The translations under genes and the position numbers were made by a program. Shown here piece after piece: positions 7,220 through 15,407 of a stretch of DNA of 64,000 nt. Source of the stretch: Oscillospiraceae bacterium. Lineage in GTDB: Bacteria > Bacillota > Clostridia > Oscillospirales > Oscillospiraceae. A model generated the notes under the pieces. It saw only the letters and a list, made by a program, of their open reading frames with translations. It was not told the DNA's origin and did no database searches. Where the stretch lies: contig JAFWVV010000026.1 in NCBI GenBank assembly GCA_017518225.1, positions 1-64,000 on the forward strand, given 5' to 3'. The stretch's first letter is position 1, and every line of letters starts with the position of its first letter.

Positions 7220-9589
7220 ATGATGACAGATTTTGAACGACGTTTTGTCGAAGCGCGCCGGAATCTGGTGCGCCATGCCTATGAAAAACTGAACGACAGA
7301 CAGCAGGAGGCGGTGCTCGCTACCGAGGGACCGCTGCTGATTTTGGCCGGCGCCGGCAGCGGGAAAACCACGGTACTCATCAACCGCATTGCCAATCTTA
7401 TCCGTTATGGCCGCGCCAGCGACAGCGAGGAACTGCCGGAGGGCGCAAACGAGGCGATGATTGAGGCTATGCTGCGCGGCGACGAGCGAGGTCAGATGGC
7501 GGCCAAGCTCGCCCCGGTTGAGCCCTGGCGTATCCTTGCGATCACCTTTACCAATAAAGCGGCGGGCGAACTGAAGGAGCGCCTGGGACGCATGCTGGGG
7601 GAGAACGCGGACGATATCTGGGCCTGCACCTTTCACTCCGCTTGCGTGCGTATTTTGCGACGGGATGCGGAGAAGCTTGGTTTTCCTGCGAATTTCACGA
7701 TTTACGATACCTCCGACAGCCAGAGCCTGATCAAGCAGATTTGCAAGGACATGGATCTGGACGAGAAGAGCTTTGCCCCGCGCATGATCCTCTCGGAGAT
7801 CAGCCGCGCCAAGGACGCGCAGATCGGCGCGCAGGCCTATCTCGATGGCGCGCGCGCTCGTTCCGATTTCCGTATGACGCGCATCGGCGAGGTCTACGTC
7901 GAATATATGCGGCGCATGTTTATTGCCGGGGCGATGGACTTTGACGATCTGATCGCATTTACCGTCAAGCTCCTGCAGGAAAACGAGGAGATGCGGCAGT
8001 ATTGGCAGCGTCGCTTCCGCTACGTGCTGATCGACGAGTATCAGGATACGAACCACCTGCAATATTTGCTGGCAACCTATCTTGCGGGCGGTTATGGGAA
8101 TATTTGCGTCGTCGGCGACGACGATCAGAGCATCTATAAGTTCCGCGGTGCGACGATTGAGAATATTCTTTCCTTTGAAAAGCAGTTCAAAAACTGCCGC
8201 GTGATCCGGCTGGAGGAAAACTATCGCAGCAGCGCTTTCATTCTCGACGCGGCCAACGGCGTAATCCGCAACAATCAGGCGCGCAAGGGCAAGGAGCTTT
8301 GGACAAAAAAGGACAAAGGCGAGCCCATCAAGCTCTACGTCGCGGACAACGAGCACGACGAGGCACAGTACGTGGCCTCACAGATCATGGCTGCCTACGG
8401 GCGCGGCGCCAACTGGCGCGATCATGCGATTTTGTACCGGATGAACGCCCAGTCCAACCAGATGGAATATGCCTTTAAGCGCAACGGCATTCCGTACCGC
8501 ATCATCGGCGGCACGCGCTTTTTTGACCGTGCGGAGATCAAAGACGTGCTGGCTTATCTGTCGGTCATCGCTGCACCCAACGACGATCTGCGCCTGACGC
8601 GCATCATCAATAACCCGCCGCGCGGCATCGGCGCGCGCAGCGTGGAGCTGGCGCAGCAGATTGCGGCGGCGGAGCAGAGCTCGCTCTTCGACGTTATTCG
8701 GCGGGCGGAGGAGTATCCGAGCCTGCAGCGCGCGGCGCTGCGTATGCGGCAGTTTGCCGCAATGATTGAGGAACTGCATGTGTTTGCGGCCGAGCAGACG
8801 ACGGAGCTGTTGCTGGATGAGCTGCTGGAAAAGAGCGGATATCTTCGTATGCTGGAAGAGAAAAACACGGTGGAGGACACTGCGCGCGCGGAAAACGTGC
8901 GAGAGCTCAAGAGCAGCATCATCGACTATCAAAAGGAGACGGGCGACGGCAGTCTTGAGGGCTTTCTGGCGGACGTTGCGCTCTATACCGATCTGGACAA
9001 CTACGACAAGGAGGCTGACTGCGTCGTTATGATGACGATGCACAGCGCCAAAGGTCTGGAGTTTCCAACGGTGTTTATCATCGGCATGGAGGAGACGGTG
9101 TTTCCGGGTATTCGCGCCATCGGCGAGCCGGAGGAGATGGAGGAGGAGCGCAGACTATGCTACGTCGCGCTGACGCGCGCGATGCAAAACCTCTATCTGG
9201 TCTGTGCTCAGCAGCGTATGCTCTTCGGGCGGACGACCGCTAACCGCGTCTCGCGCTTTGTCGACGAGATCCCGGAAAACTGTCTGGAGAAGAAAAACGT
9301 GCCCAGGGGCTATGGCTATCACGACCGGCGCGAGGAATTCGGCTTTGCGGTTCGTGAAACGAGTAAGCCATCGCTGCAATATTCACCAAAGCCGCCAATT
9401 AAGCAGGCGGAGCGCCCCGCACCGAGCTTTTCGGTCGGCGACAAAGTGCGGCACAAGGCCTTCGGAGCGGGTGAAATCGTCAAGATGACGCCAATGGGCG
9501 GCGATCATCTGATCGAGGTCAGCTTCGAGCAGAGCGGACTGAAAAAGCTGATGCTGCGCGTGGCGGCGATGAACATGGAAAAGCTGTAA
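7220..9589 (+). CDS. pcrA: ATP-dependent DNA helicase PcrA/UvrD
   Basis: A superfamily 1A 3'-5' helicase for nucleotide excision repair, rolling-circle replication and removal of RecA filaments. Visible motifs are the Q motif (LNDRQQEAV), Walker A GAGSGKTTVL, Ia TFTNKAAGEL, II DEYQDTN, III GDDDQSIYKFRGA, IV LEENYRS, V MTMHSAKGLEFPTVF and VI VALTRAM. A C-terminal Tudor-like domain (VGDKVRHKAFGAGEIV) is typical of PcrA and contacts RNA polymerase. Two adjacent ATGs (7220, 7223) are the likely starts; an upstream TTG at 7178 would lie before the promoter -10. No good Shine-Dalgarno precedes ATG 7220. Length is about 789 residues, slightly longer than usual because of an insert after motif Ia. 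Confidence 0.95.
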   Translation: MMTDFERRFVEARRNLVRHAYEKLNDRQQEAVLATEGPLLILAGAGSGKTTVLINRIANLIRYGRASDSEELPEGANEAMIEAMLRGDERGQMAAKLAPVEPWRILAITFTNKAAGELKERLGRMLGENADDIWACTFHSACVRILRRDAEKLGFPANFTIYDTSDSQSLIKQICKDMDLDEKSFAPRMILSEISRAKDAQIGAQAYLDGARARSDFRMTRIGEVYVEYMRRMFIAGAMDFDDLIAFTVKLLQENEEMRQYWQRRFRYVLIDEYQDTNHLQYLLATYLAGGYGNICVVGDDDQSIYKFRGATIENILSFEKQFKNCRVIRLEENYRSSAFILDAANGVIRNNQARKGKELWTKKDKGEPIKLYVADNEHDEAQYVASQIMAAYGRGANWRDHAILYRMNAQSNQMEYAFKRNGIPYRIIGGTRFFDRAEIKDVLAYLSVIAAPNDDLRLTRIINNPPRGIGARSVELAQQIAAAEQSSLFDVIRRAEEYPSLQRAALRMRQFAAMIEELHVFAAEQTTELLLDELLEKSGYLRMLEEKNTVEDTARAENVRELKSSIIDYQKETGDGSLEGFLADVALYTDLDNYDKEADCVVMMTMHSAKGLEFPTVFIIGMEETVFPGIRAIGEPEEMEEERRLCYVALTRAMQNLYLVCAQQRMLFGRTTANRVSRFVDEIPENCLEKKNVPRGYGYHDRREEFGFAVRETSKPSLQYSPKPPIKQAERPAPSFSVGDKVRHKAFGAGEIVKMTPMGGDHLIEVSFEQSGLKKLMLRVAAMNMEKL

Positions 9590-9596
9590 AAACAAA

Positions 9597-9633
9597 GGCA
9601 AACGGGGAAGCTATTGCCCGTTTGCCTTTTGAT
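9597..9633 (+). terminator. Intrinsic terminator of pcrA
   Basis: GGCAAACGGG (from 9598) pairs with CCCGTTTGCC around a loop of about ten bases, followed by TTTTG. It lies immediately after the pcrA stop. Confidence 0.8.
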
Positions 9634-9665
9634 ATGCACGATATGCAAAGCACGCGGCTTTTTCC

Positions 9666-9694
9666 TTGCATCTATGGGAAAACTATGGTAACAT
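9666..9694 (+). promoter_or_regulatory. Promoter of prfC
   Basis: TTGCAT (9666-9671), a 17-base spacer and TAACAT (9689-9694), with an extended -10 TG at 9686-9687. The leader before prfC is about 90 bases. Confidence 0.6.
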
Positions 9695-9791
9695 ACAATG
9701 AAACTTTTTATGGAGAGGATGTTTTTCCGGTGTAAATCGTGCGCTTTGTGTATCGAACGCTTAATAAAATAATAACCAAAGGATTTTTGAT

Positions 9792-11384
9792 ATGACAGAT
9801 TTACAAAAAGAGATCGAGCGGCGGCGGACTTTTGCGATTATTTCGCACCCGGACGCCGGTAAAACCACCTTAACCGAAAAGCTGCTTTTGTACGGAGGCG
9901 CGATTCAGATGGCCGGGTCCGTCAAGGGCAAGGCGACGGCGCGGCATGCCGTATCCGACTGGATGGAGCTTGAAAAGCAGAGAGGTATTTCCATCACCTC
10001 CTCCGTCATGCAGTTTGAATACGAGGGATACTGCATCAACATCCTTGACACCCCCGGACACCAGGATTTTTCCGAGGACACCTACCGCACGCTGATGGCG
10101 GCGGACAGTGCAGTGATGGTGATTGATGCGGCCAAAGGCATCGAGCCGCAGACACGAAAGCTCTTTAAAATTTGCGCCATGCGCCACATTCCGATCTTTA
10201 CCTTTATCAACAAGCTCGACCGTGAGGCGCGCAGCCCCTATGAGCTGATGGAGGAGCTGGAAAAGGAATTTGGCATCGGTACTTATCCGATGAACTGGCC
10301 CGTCGGATGCGGGCAGGATTTCAAGGGCGTGTATGATCGCCAAAAGCAGGCCATTCTTGCTTTTAATGAATTCCACCGCGGGCAGAGCAAGATCCAGGCG
10401 ATCGAGTGCGGCCTGGAGGAGACGGAAAAGCTCGACGAGCTGATCGGTGCGCGGCTGCGTCAGAGCCTCGCGGACGATATCGAGCTTTTGGACGGCGCAG
10501 GCTACGAGCTGGATATTGAAGAAGTGCGCCGTGGACGACTCAGTCCGGTGTTCTTCGGCTCGGCGTTGAATAACTTTGGCGTGGAGCCCTTTTTGGAGTG
10601 CTTTTTGCAGATGACGATGCCGCCGCTGCCGCGCATTTCCGAAAATGAGATCGTCGATCCCTTCGACGAGCGCTTCTCCGCCTTTGTTTTCAAAATTCAG
10701 GCGAATATGAACAAGGCGCACCGCGACCGCATCGCCTTTATGCGCATCTGCTCGGGGCGTTTTGAGCGTGAAAAGGAGTATTTTCACGTGCAGGGCGGTA
10801 AGGCTCTGCGACTGGCGCAGCCCCAGCAGTTGATGGCGCAGGAGCGTGCGGTGATCGACGAGGCCTTTGCCGGGGATATCATCGGTGTTTTTGACCCGGG
10901 TATCTTCTCCATCGGCGACAGCATCTGCGAAAAGGGGATGAACGTCCGCTTTGAGGGCATCCCGACCTTTGCGCCGGAGCATTTTGCCGCCGTCGAGCGC
11001 ATCGACACGATGAAGCGCAAGCAGTTTGAAAAGGGCATCATGCAGATCGCGCAGGAGGGTGCCATCCAGATCTTCCACGAGCCGCATACCGGCGTCGAGG
11101 AGGTCATTGTCGGCGTTGTCGGCGTACTGCAGTTTGAGGTGCTGGAGTACCGGCTGAAAACCGAGTACGGCGTGGATATCCGCCGCCGCGCCATGCCCTA
11201 TGAGCTGGTGCGCTGGGTGGAGAACGAGACAATCGACATCTCGGCGCTCAATCTCACGAGCGACACCAAATGGGTACAGGATTTCAAGGGCAATAATCTT
11301 CTCCTGTTTACCTCCGGCTGGTGCATCAACTGGGCGCTGGATAAAAACGAGGGCTTGATGCTGCGCGAATTCAACAGAGAGTAA
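9792..11384 (+). CDS. prfC: Peptide chain release factor 3 (RF3)
   Basis: A 530-residue translational GTPase that recycles RF1/RF2 after termination. G1 is SHPDAGKTTL, G2/switch I lies around QRGISITSSVM, G3 is DTPGHQDFSEDTYRTL (the RF3-type variant) and G4 is NKLDR. The C-terminal half has the EF-G-like domains. Length equals E. coli RF3 (529). The N-terminal MTDLQKEIERRRTFAIISH is characteristic. The next gene follows 17 bases after the stop, so the two share a transcript. Confidence 0.96.
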   Translation: MTDLQKEIERRRTFAIISHPDAGKTTLTEKLLLYGGAIQMAGSVKGKATARHAVSDWMELEKQRGISITSSVMQFEYEGYCINILDTPGHQDFSEDTYRTLMAADSAVMVIDAAKGIEPQTRKLFKICAMRHIPIFTFINKLDREARSPYELMEELEKEFGIGTYPMNWPVGCGQDFKGVYDRQKQAILAFNEFHRGQSKIQAIECGLEETEKLDELIGARLRQSLADDIELLDGAGYELDIEEVRRGRLSPVFFGSALNNFGVEPFLECFLQMTMPPLPRISENEIVDPFDERFSAFVFKIQANMNKAHRDRIAFMRICSGRFEREKEYFHVQGGKALRLAQPQQLMAQERAVIDEAFAGDIIGVFDPGIFSIGDSICEKGMNVRFEGIPTFAPEHFAAVERIDTMKRKQFEKGIMQIAQEGAIQIFHEPHTGVEEVIVGVVGVLQFEVLEYRLKTEYGVDIRRRAMPYELVRWVENETIDISALNLTSDTKWVQDFKGNNLLLFTSGWCINWALDKNEGLMLREFNRE

Positions 11385-11401
11385 CAAAAGGAGGGGCGGC
11401 G

Positions 11402-12025
11402 GTGGCTGACCGTGAGAAAAAACTCGTGATTGAGGTTTTTAGAAAAAAAGACGCGGAAGCCTTCACGGCTGCGCTTGCCGATCCGGAGGGTAAAATGGAG
11501 ATCCCCAGCGCGGCGGCGCTTTGCGGCGCCGAAGCCTGTGCGCTGGCACTTCGCGCGGCTCGCATCTGCGTCGAGGGACGGGAGGCCGATGAGCAGTCGA
11601 CGTACCTCCTGCGCAATCTGGATAAGCTGAGAGAGTACCTGGTGTATCTGATCGACGAGGACGTCAAGGGACGAGCAGTTTTTCTGCGTGCGCAGAAAGA
11701 GGGCGATGCGCAGAAAATCGACGCCGCACGCCACCCGGCCTGCGCCATCGGCGATGAGATCATTTGCCAGATGATCCACTTGATTGCGCTGATGGATGAA
11801 ATGGCGTGTTTTCATACCCGTGAGAGCGCCGGGTATCTTTCGGCGGCGCTGGAGCTTGCTTTGAGCGCGATGCGCTGTGCGATGGACTACGTATGTGAAA
11901 TCGCGTCGGGCAGCAGTGACCGAACCTATGCTTTTGTTGTTCGCAGGGAAAATGAACTGCGCATGGAGGAGCTTGCGGAAACGCTGGAACGGATTCGTTT
12001 GCGGATCGATCCGGTGCAGACATAA
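11402..12025 (+). CDS. Divergent cyclodeaminase/cyclohydrolase (FTCD_C)-like protein
   Basis: A 207-residue all-helical protein starting with GTG behind AAAGGAGG. Its layout resembles the formiminotransferase-cyclodeaminase C-terminal family: an N-terminal PSAAALCGAEACALALRAA helix in the position of the usual PGGGS-xAA segment, then LREYLVYLIDEDVKGRAVF, then a long helix with ESAGYLSAALELALSAMR. The family's glycine-rich PGGGS motif is not preserved, so catalytic activity on folate intermediates is doubtful. It follows prfC in an apparent operon. No other folate genes adjoin. A structural or regulatory role, or simply a divergent enzyme, is possible. Confidence 0.5.
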   Translation: MADREKKLVIEVFRKKDAEAFTAALADPEGKMEIPSAAALCGAEACALALRAARICVEGREADEQSTYLLRNLDKLREYLVYLIDEDVKGRAVFLRAQKEGDAQKIDAARHPACAIGDEIICQMIHLIALMDEMACFHTRESAGYLSAALELALSAMRCAMDYVCEIASGSSDRTYAFVVRRENELRMEELAETLERIRLRIDPVQT

Positions 12026-12060
12026 GCCTTCAGAAAGATTTACTTTTTATATATGATTTG

Positions 12061-12092
12061 CACCGGGTCGCTTCTTGTCAAGCGGCCCGGTG
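12061..12092 (+). terminator. Stem-loop after the prfC operon, overlapping the next promoter
   Basis: A 13-bp stem with one G-U pair joins 12061-12073 to 12080-12092 around CTTGTC. There is no T-run downstream. The loop and the start of the right arm contain the -35 of the sirtuin promoter. Confidence 0.5.
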
Positions 12093-12103
12093 TGGTGTAT
12101 AAT
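12075..12103 (+). promoter_or_regulatory. Promoter of the sirtuin gene
   Basis: TTGTCA (12075-12080), a 17-base spacer and TATAAT (12098-12103). The -35 is embedded in the hairpin at 12061-12092. Confidence 0.75.
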
Positions 12104-12141
12104 ATCATATCGGGCATATTGCAGACGGGGAGGCATAAAGC

Positions 12142-12858
12142 ATGCAAGAGGCGATCCGTACTTTGAAAAACTGGCTTGCTGAGAGCGACAATATCGTTTT
12201 CTTCGGCGGCGCCGGCGTCAGTACGGAAAGCGGCATCCCCGACTTTCGCAGCGTGGACGGCTTGTATAACCAAAAGTGGAAATATCCGCCTGAGACCATT
12301 TTGAGCGCCAGTTTTTTTGCCCGCAACCCTGAGGAGTACTACCGCTTTCACAGAGAAAAGCTGGTCATCGACGGTGTGAAGCCCAACCGCGCGCATCTGC
12401 GTCTGGCGGAGTTGGAGGCGGAGGGAAAGCTTCGTGCGGTGATTACCCAAAACATTGACGGATTGCATCAGGCTGCCGGGAGCAAAAACGTGCTGGAGCT
12501 GCACGGAAGCATCCTTCGCGCGCATTGCGCACGCTGTCGGAAACCGTACAGCGCCGAGCGCATGAACCACGGCACGGGTCTGCCGCGCTGCGATTGCGGC
12601 GGCGTCATTCGGCCGGATATCGTACTATACGAGGAGCCGCTGGATGAGGACGTGATGGGTCGAGCGATCCACTACATCCGGCAGGCGGAGGTTTTGATCA
12701 TCGGCGGGACTTCGCTGAATGTGTATCCGGCGGCGGGGCTTGTCCGCTATTATCGCGGGCAAAGGCTGGCGCTTGTGAATTTAAGCGAAACGCCCTACGA
12801 CAGCTTTGCCGATCTTGTGATCCATGAAAAGATCGGAGAGGTATTCAGCCAAATATAA
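12142..12858 (+). CDS. cobB: NAD-dependent protein deacylase, sirtuin family
   Basis: A 238-residue Sir2-family enzyme removing acyl groups from lysine with NAD. The NAD-binding motif is GGAGVSTESGIPDFRS (about residues 21-36) and the catalytic region is TQNIDGLHQAAGS followed by ELHGS, whose histidine is the general base. The zinc site is CARC...CDCG (the last pair closely spaced). The C-terminus has GTSLNVYPAAG. Length and motif order fit class U/III bacterial sirtuins. ATG 12142 follows GGGGAGGC. Tmk follows 35 bases later and may be co-transcribed. Confidence 0.93.
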   Translation: MQEAIRTLKNWLAESDNIVFFGGAGVSTESGIPDFRSVDGLYNQKWKYPPETILSASFFARNPEEYYRFHREKLVIDGVKPNRAHLRLAELEAEGKLRAVITQNIDGLHQAAGSKNVLELHGSILRAHCARCRKPYSAERMNHGTGLPRCDCGGVIRPDIVLYEEPLDEDVMGRAIHYIRQAEVLIIGGTSLNVYPAAGLVRYYRGQRLALVNLSETPYDSFADLVIHEKIGEVFSQI

Positions 12859-12893
12859 GTACAGACGAATTTGAAACGATCGGGAGTAAAAAC

Positions 12894-13574
12894 ATGGCAA
12901 AGGGAAAACTAATCGTCCTTGAGGGAATTGACGGCAGCGGAAAGAGCGCACAGTACCGCCGTTTGTGCGAAAAATTGAAGGCGGACGGCATTGCCTATCA
13001 TCAGATTGTCTTTCCGCGCTATGACAAGGACAGCAGCGCCCTGCTGCGCGCGTATCTGAACGGACAGTACGGGAGCCGCCCGGACGACGTGAACGCCTAC
13101 ACGGCCTCGACCTTTTTTGCCGTGGATCGCTTTGCATCCTACCGCGAGGACTGGGGCGAGGTCTATCATCGGGGCGGACTGATTTTGTCTGACCGCTATA
13201 CGACCTCCAACGCGATCCATCAGGGCTCGAAGCTTCCGGAGAGCGAGTTACCGGGCTTTTTCTCCTGGTTGTATGATCTGGAGTATGAAAAAATGGCTCT
13301 GCCGCAGCCGGACCTCGTTTTCTATCTGGACGTGGATATCGTGACCTCGCTCGCGCGTATGAAGCGCCGTCAGGAAAAGACCAATACACACGCCGATATC
13401 CATGAGAAGGACGTACAGTATCTGGAACGCTGTTTGAAGACAGCGCGTATGGCAGCGCAGTTTTACGGCTGGGAGAGCGTTTCTTATTTGAAGGACGGAA
13501 AAGAACGCGATTTAGAAGAAAAGAACGAAGAAATCTATCGGCGTATTTTGGATAAAATAAAAAAAGGGGCTTAA
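12894..13574 (+). CDS. tmk: Thymidylate kinase
   Basis: A 226-residue dTMP kinase. The P-loop is GIDGSGKS (residues 11-18), DRF/DRY motifs follow (FAVDRFASY, LSDRYTTSNAIHQGSK), and DLVFYLDVD precedes the LID region ARMKRRQEKTNTHADIHE. The LID-bearing sequence matches a clostridial Tmk subtype that is longer than the 205-210 residue E. coli enzyme. Its 3' end overlaps the terminator of the minus-strand YjcZ-like gene. Confidence 0.9.
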   Translation: MAKGKLIVLEGIDGSGKSAQYRRLCEKLKADGIAYHQIVFPRYDKDSSALLRAYLNGQYGSRPDDVNAYTASTFFAVDRFASYREDWGEVYHRGGLILSDRYTTSNAIHQGSKLPESELPGFFSWLYDLEYEKMALPQPDLVFYLDVDIVTSLARMKRRQEKTNTHADIHEKDVQYLERCLKTARMAAQFYGWESVSYLKDGKERDLEEKNEEIYRRILDKIKKGA

Positions 13575-13583
13575 AAAAGCCCC
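13554..13583 (-). terminator. Terminator of the YjcZ-like gene, lying within the tmk 3' end
   Basis: GGGGCTT (13566-13572) pairs with AAGCCCC (13577-13583) around AAAA. On the minus strand the hairpin is followed by TTTTTTTATTTT. On the plus strand there is no T-run, so this terminates the convergent small gene rather than tmk. Confidence 0.75.
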
Positions 13584-13596
13584 CCGCCTGGATCAA

Positions 13597-13740
13597 TCAG
13601 CAGCCACAGCCGCAGCCGTTGTTGCCGCAGTTGTTGTCACAGCCGCAGCCGCAGCCACAGCCAAAGCCGCCGTATCCGAAGAGGATGATGATCAAGAGAA
13701 TGATCCAGATGCTGCTGTTGTTGCAGGAATTGCAGAACAT
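13597..13740 (-). CDS. YjcZ-like Cys/Gly-rich small membrane peptide
   Basis: A 47-residue peptide starting at the internal ATG 13740, which has GAGAAAGGA just upstream; the longer frame to 13836 lacks a ribosome binding site. The N-terminus is MFCNSCNNSS, then a single hydrophobic segment WIILLIIILFGYGGF, then a C-terminal tail of repeated GC/CG dipeptides with Asn (GCGCGCGCDNNCGNNGCGCGC region, about residues 27-47). This is the shape of YjcZ-family and related sporulation peptides of Firmicutes. A role in spore coat or spore membrane is inferred from resemblance. Cys content suggests metal binding or disulfide cross-linking. Confidence 0.7.
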   Translation of the reverse strand: MFCNSCNNSSIWIILLIIILFGYGGFGCGCGCGCDNNCGNNGCGCGC

Positions 13741-13892
13741 AACGGTTCCTTTCTCCGCGCGGAGGAATTCCGCAGACCACCGTCCCACGCGGCAAAATCC
13801 GGAGCTGCGGGCCGTTCGGCAAAGCCGAGCGTTCATGCCATACTATGCCACGATTCGATGTTGGGTGAACAAAAATCCCTGGGAGGAAAACC

Positions 13893-15407
13893 ATGAACGA
13901 AGAGCAAAAAAACAACCGTGAAAATATGTCCGCAGATAAGCTGTGGGAAAGGCTGGATGAAATGACGGCCGAGGAGATCCTGTCGTCTTCAAAGCACGGA
14001 CAGGATGAAATTGAAACGCCTTCCGCCGTGACGGAGGAGCAGGAAAGCGCCCCGGATGCAGCCGCCGCGCAGGAGAAGAGCGCTGTCTGGGAAGCAAAGG
14101 GCGATACGGAACATCAGCAGACGGATCAAACACCGTCCAAAAAAAGCGCCGAAGCAAAAAAGAAACACAAGGGAGCAAAGTCTGTAGACAAGCTTTTTTT
14201 GGATGAAAAGGGCGAGGAAGCGCACAACTATACCGGCGATCAAATGAGCGAGCGGGATTATCATCCCGTCAGACAAAGCAGGGAATCGCGCACGGGCTGC
14301 ATTGGCGCGCTGATGTATTTCGTGTTTATCGTATGCGTTAGCGTGATTTTGGCCAGTCTTGCCTGGATGGCGGCCAGCGACGCGCTTGCGCTCAACAAAA
14401 ACGATTTCACAGCCGTAGTGTCTCTGCCGTCGTCCATTTTTGAGACGAAAACGGTGGAAGAGCTTGACAGGGACGGAAACGTCGTTGGCAGCAAAACGGT
14501 GCGCAGCGCCGACATCGGCTATGTATCCACGGCGCTGAAGGAGGCTGGGCTGATTCAATATAAATGGCTGTTCGAGCTGTTTTGTAAGATCTCCCATGCT
14601 GACACGAAGGTGACGCCGGGCAGCTTCAATCTCAAATCCAGCTTTGACTACCGTGCCCTGATTCAGAATATGCATGCGGGCTCGGGCTCCACGGTAACGA
14701 TCGACGTGACCTTCCCGGAGGGCTTTACAATGGAGCAAATCTTCCGGCGTCTGGAGGAAAAAGAGGTTTGCAGCTATGAGGAACTGATGGAGGCCGCGGC
14801 GAATTACAAGTATAACTATTCCTTCCTCGACGGCATTGAGCCGGGAGATCCCAAGCGTCTGGAGGGCTTCCTCTTCCCGGATACCTATCAGTTTTACGTG
14901 GGAATGCAGGCGTCGAGCGCCATCAATAAGTTTCTGGAGACCTTCCACTATTTGCAGACGGCGGACATGCTTAAACAGGCCAATGACCGCGGATTGAGCA
15001 TGAAGGACGTTGTTTGCATCGCCTCGCTGATCGAAAAAGAGGCGGCGGTCGATACGGTCAACAACACCGATGACCGTCAGCTCATTTCCTCGGTCATCAG
15101 CAATCGCTTGAGAACCGGTATGACGCTGGGCATTGACGCGTCGATTCTCTACGTGTTTCCGGAGCATGTTGGGGCGCCGACCGCGCAGATGCTCGCTTAC
15201 GATTCGCCGTATAACACGCGTCTGTACAGCGGACTTCCTCCTACGCCTATCTGCAACCCGAGCCTTGCTTCGATCAAGGCGGCGCTCAATCCGCTGGATA
15301 CGGACTACCTGTATTATGCCCTCAATACCGAGACCGGACAGCACGAATTCTTTACGAATGACAGAGACTTCAACGAGTTCGTAGCAACGCAAAACTATGA
15401 TGGCTGA
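13893..15407 (+). CDS. mltG: Endolytic transglycosylase MltG (YceG-like)
   Basis: A 504-residue membrane-anchored murein lytic transglycosylase that cleaves nascent glycan strands. An unusually long, charged, low-complexity cytoplasmic N-terminus (about 130 residues, rich in E/K/Q/A) precedes one transmembrane helix at about residues 137-158. A LysM-like segment follows, and then the YceG domain, including the catalytic-glutamate motif VCIASLIEKEAAV and SVISNRLRTGMTLGIDASILY. The C-terminus SGLPPTPICNPSLASIKAAL is diagnostic. The start at 13893 follows GGGAGG. It overlaps the U32 peptidase gene by 11 bases. Confidence 0.92.
   Translation: MNEEQKNNRENMSADKLWERLDEMTAEEILSSSKHGQDEIETPSAVTEEQESAPDAAAAQEKSAVWEAKGDTEHQQTDQTPSKKSAEAKKKHKGAKSVDKLFLDEKGEEAHNYTGDQMSERDYHPVRQSRESRTGCIGALMYFVFIVCVSVILASLAWMAASDALALNKNDFTAVVSLPSSIFETKTVEELDRDGNVVGSKTVRSADIGYVSTALKEAGLIQYKWLFELFCKISHADTKVTPGSFNLKSSFDYRALIQNMHAGSGSTVTIDVTFPEGFTMEQIFRRLEEKEVCSYEELMEAAANYKYNYSFLDGIEPGDPKRLEGFLFPDTYQFYVGMQASSAINKFLETFHYLQTADMLKQANDRGLSMKDVVCIASLIEKEAAVDTVNNTDDRQLISSVISNRLRTGMTLGIDASILYVFPEHVGAPTAQMLAYDSPYNTRLYSGLPPTPICNPSLASIKAALNPLDTDYLYYALNTETGQHEFFTNDRDFNEFVATQNYDG

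Noticed and set aside
9698..9772. 24-codon frame in the prfC leader with three Cys codons
   Set aside because: Its ATG lies at or before the predicted transcription start, and no ribosome binding site precedes it. Likely chance.
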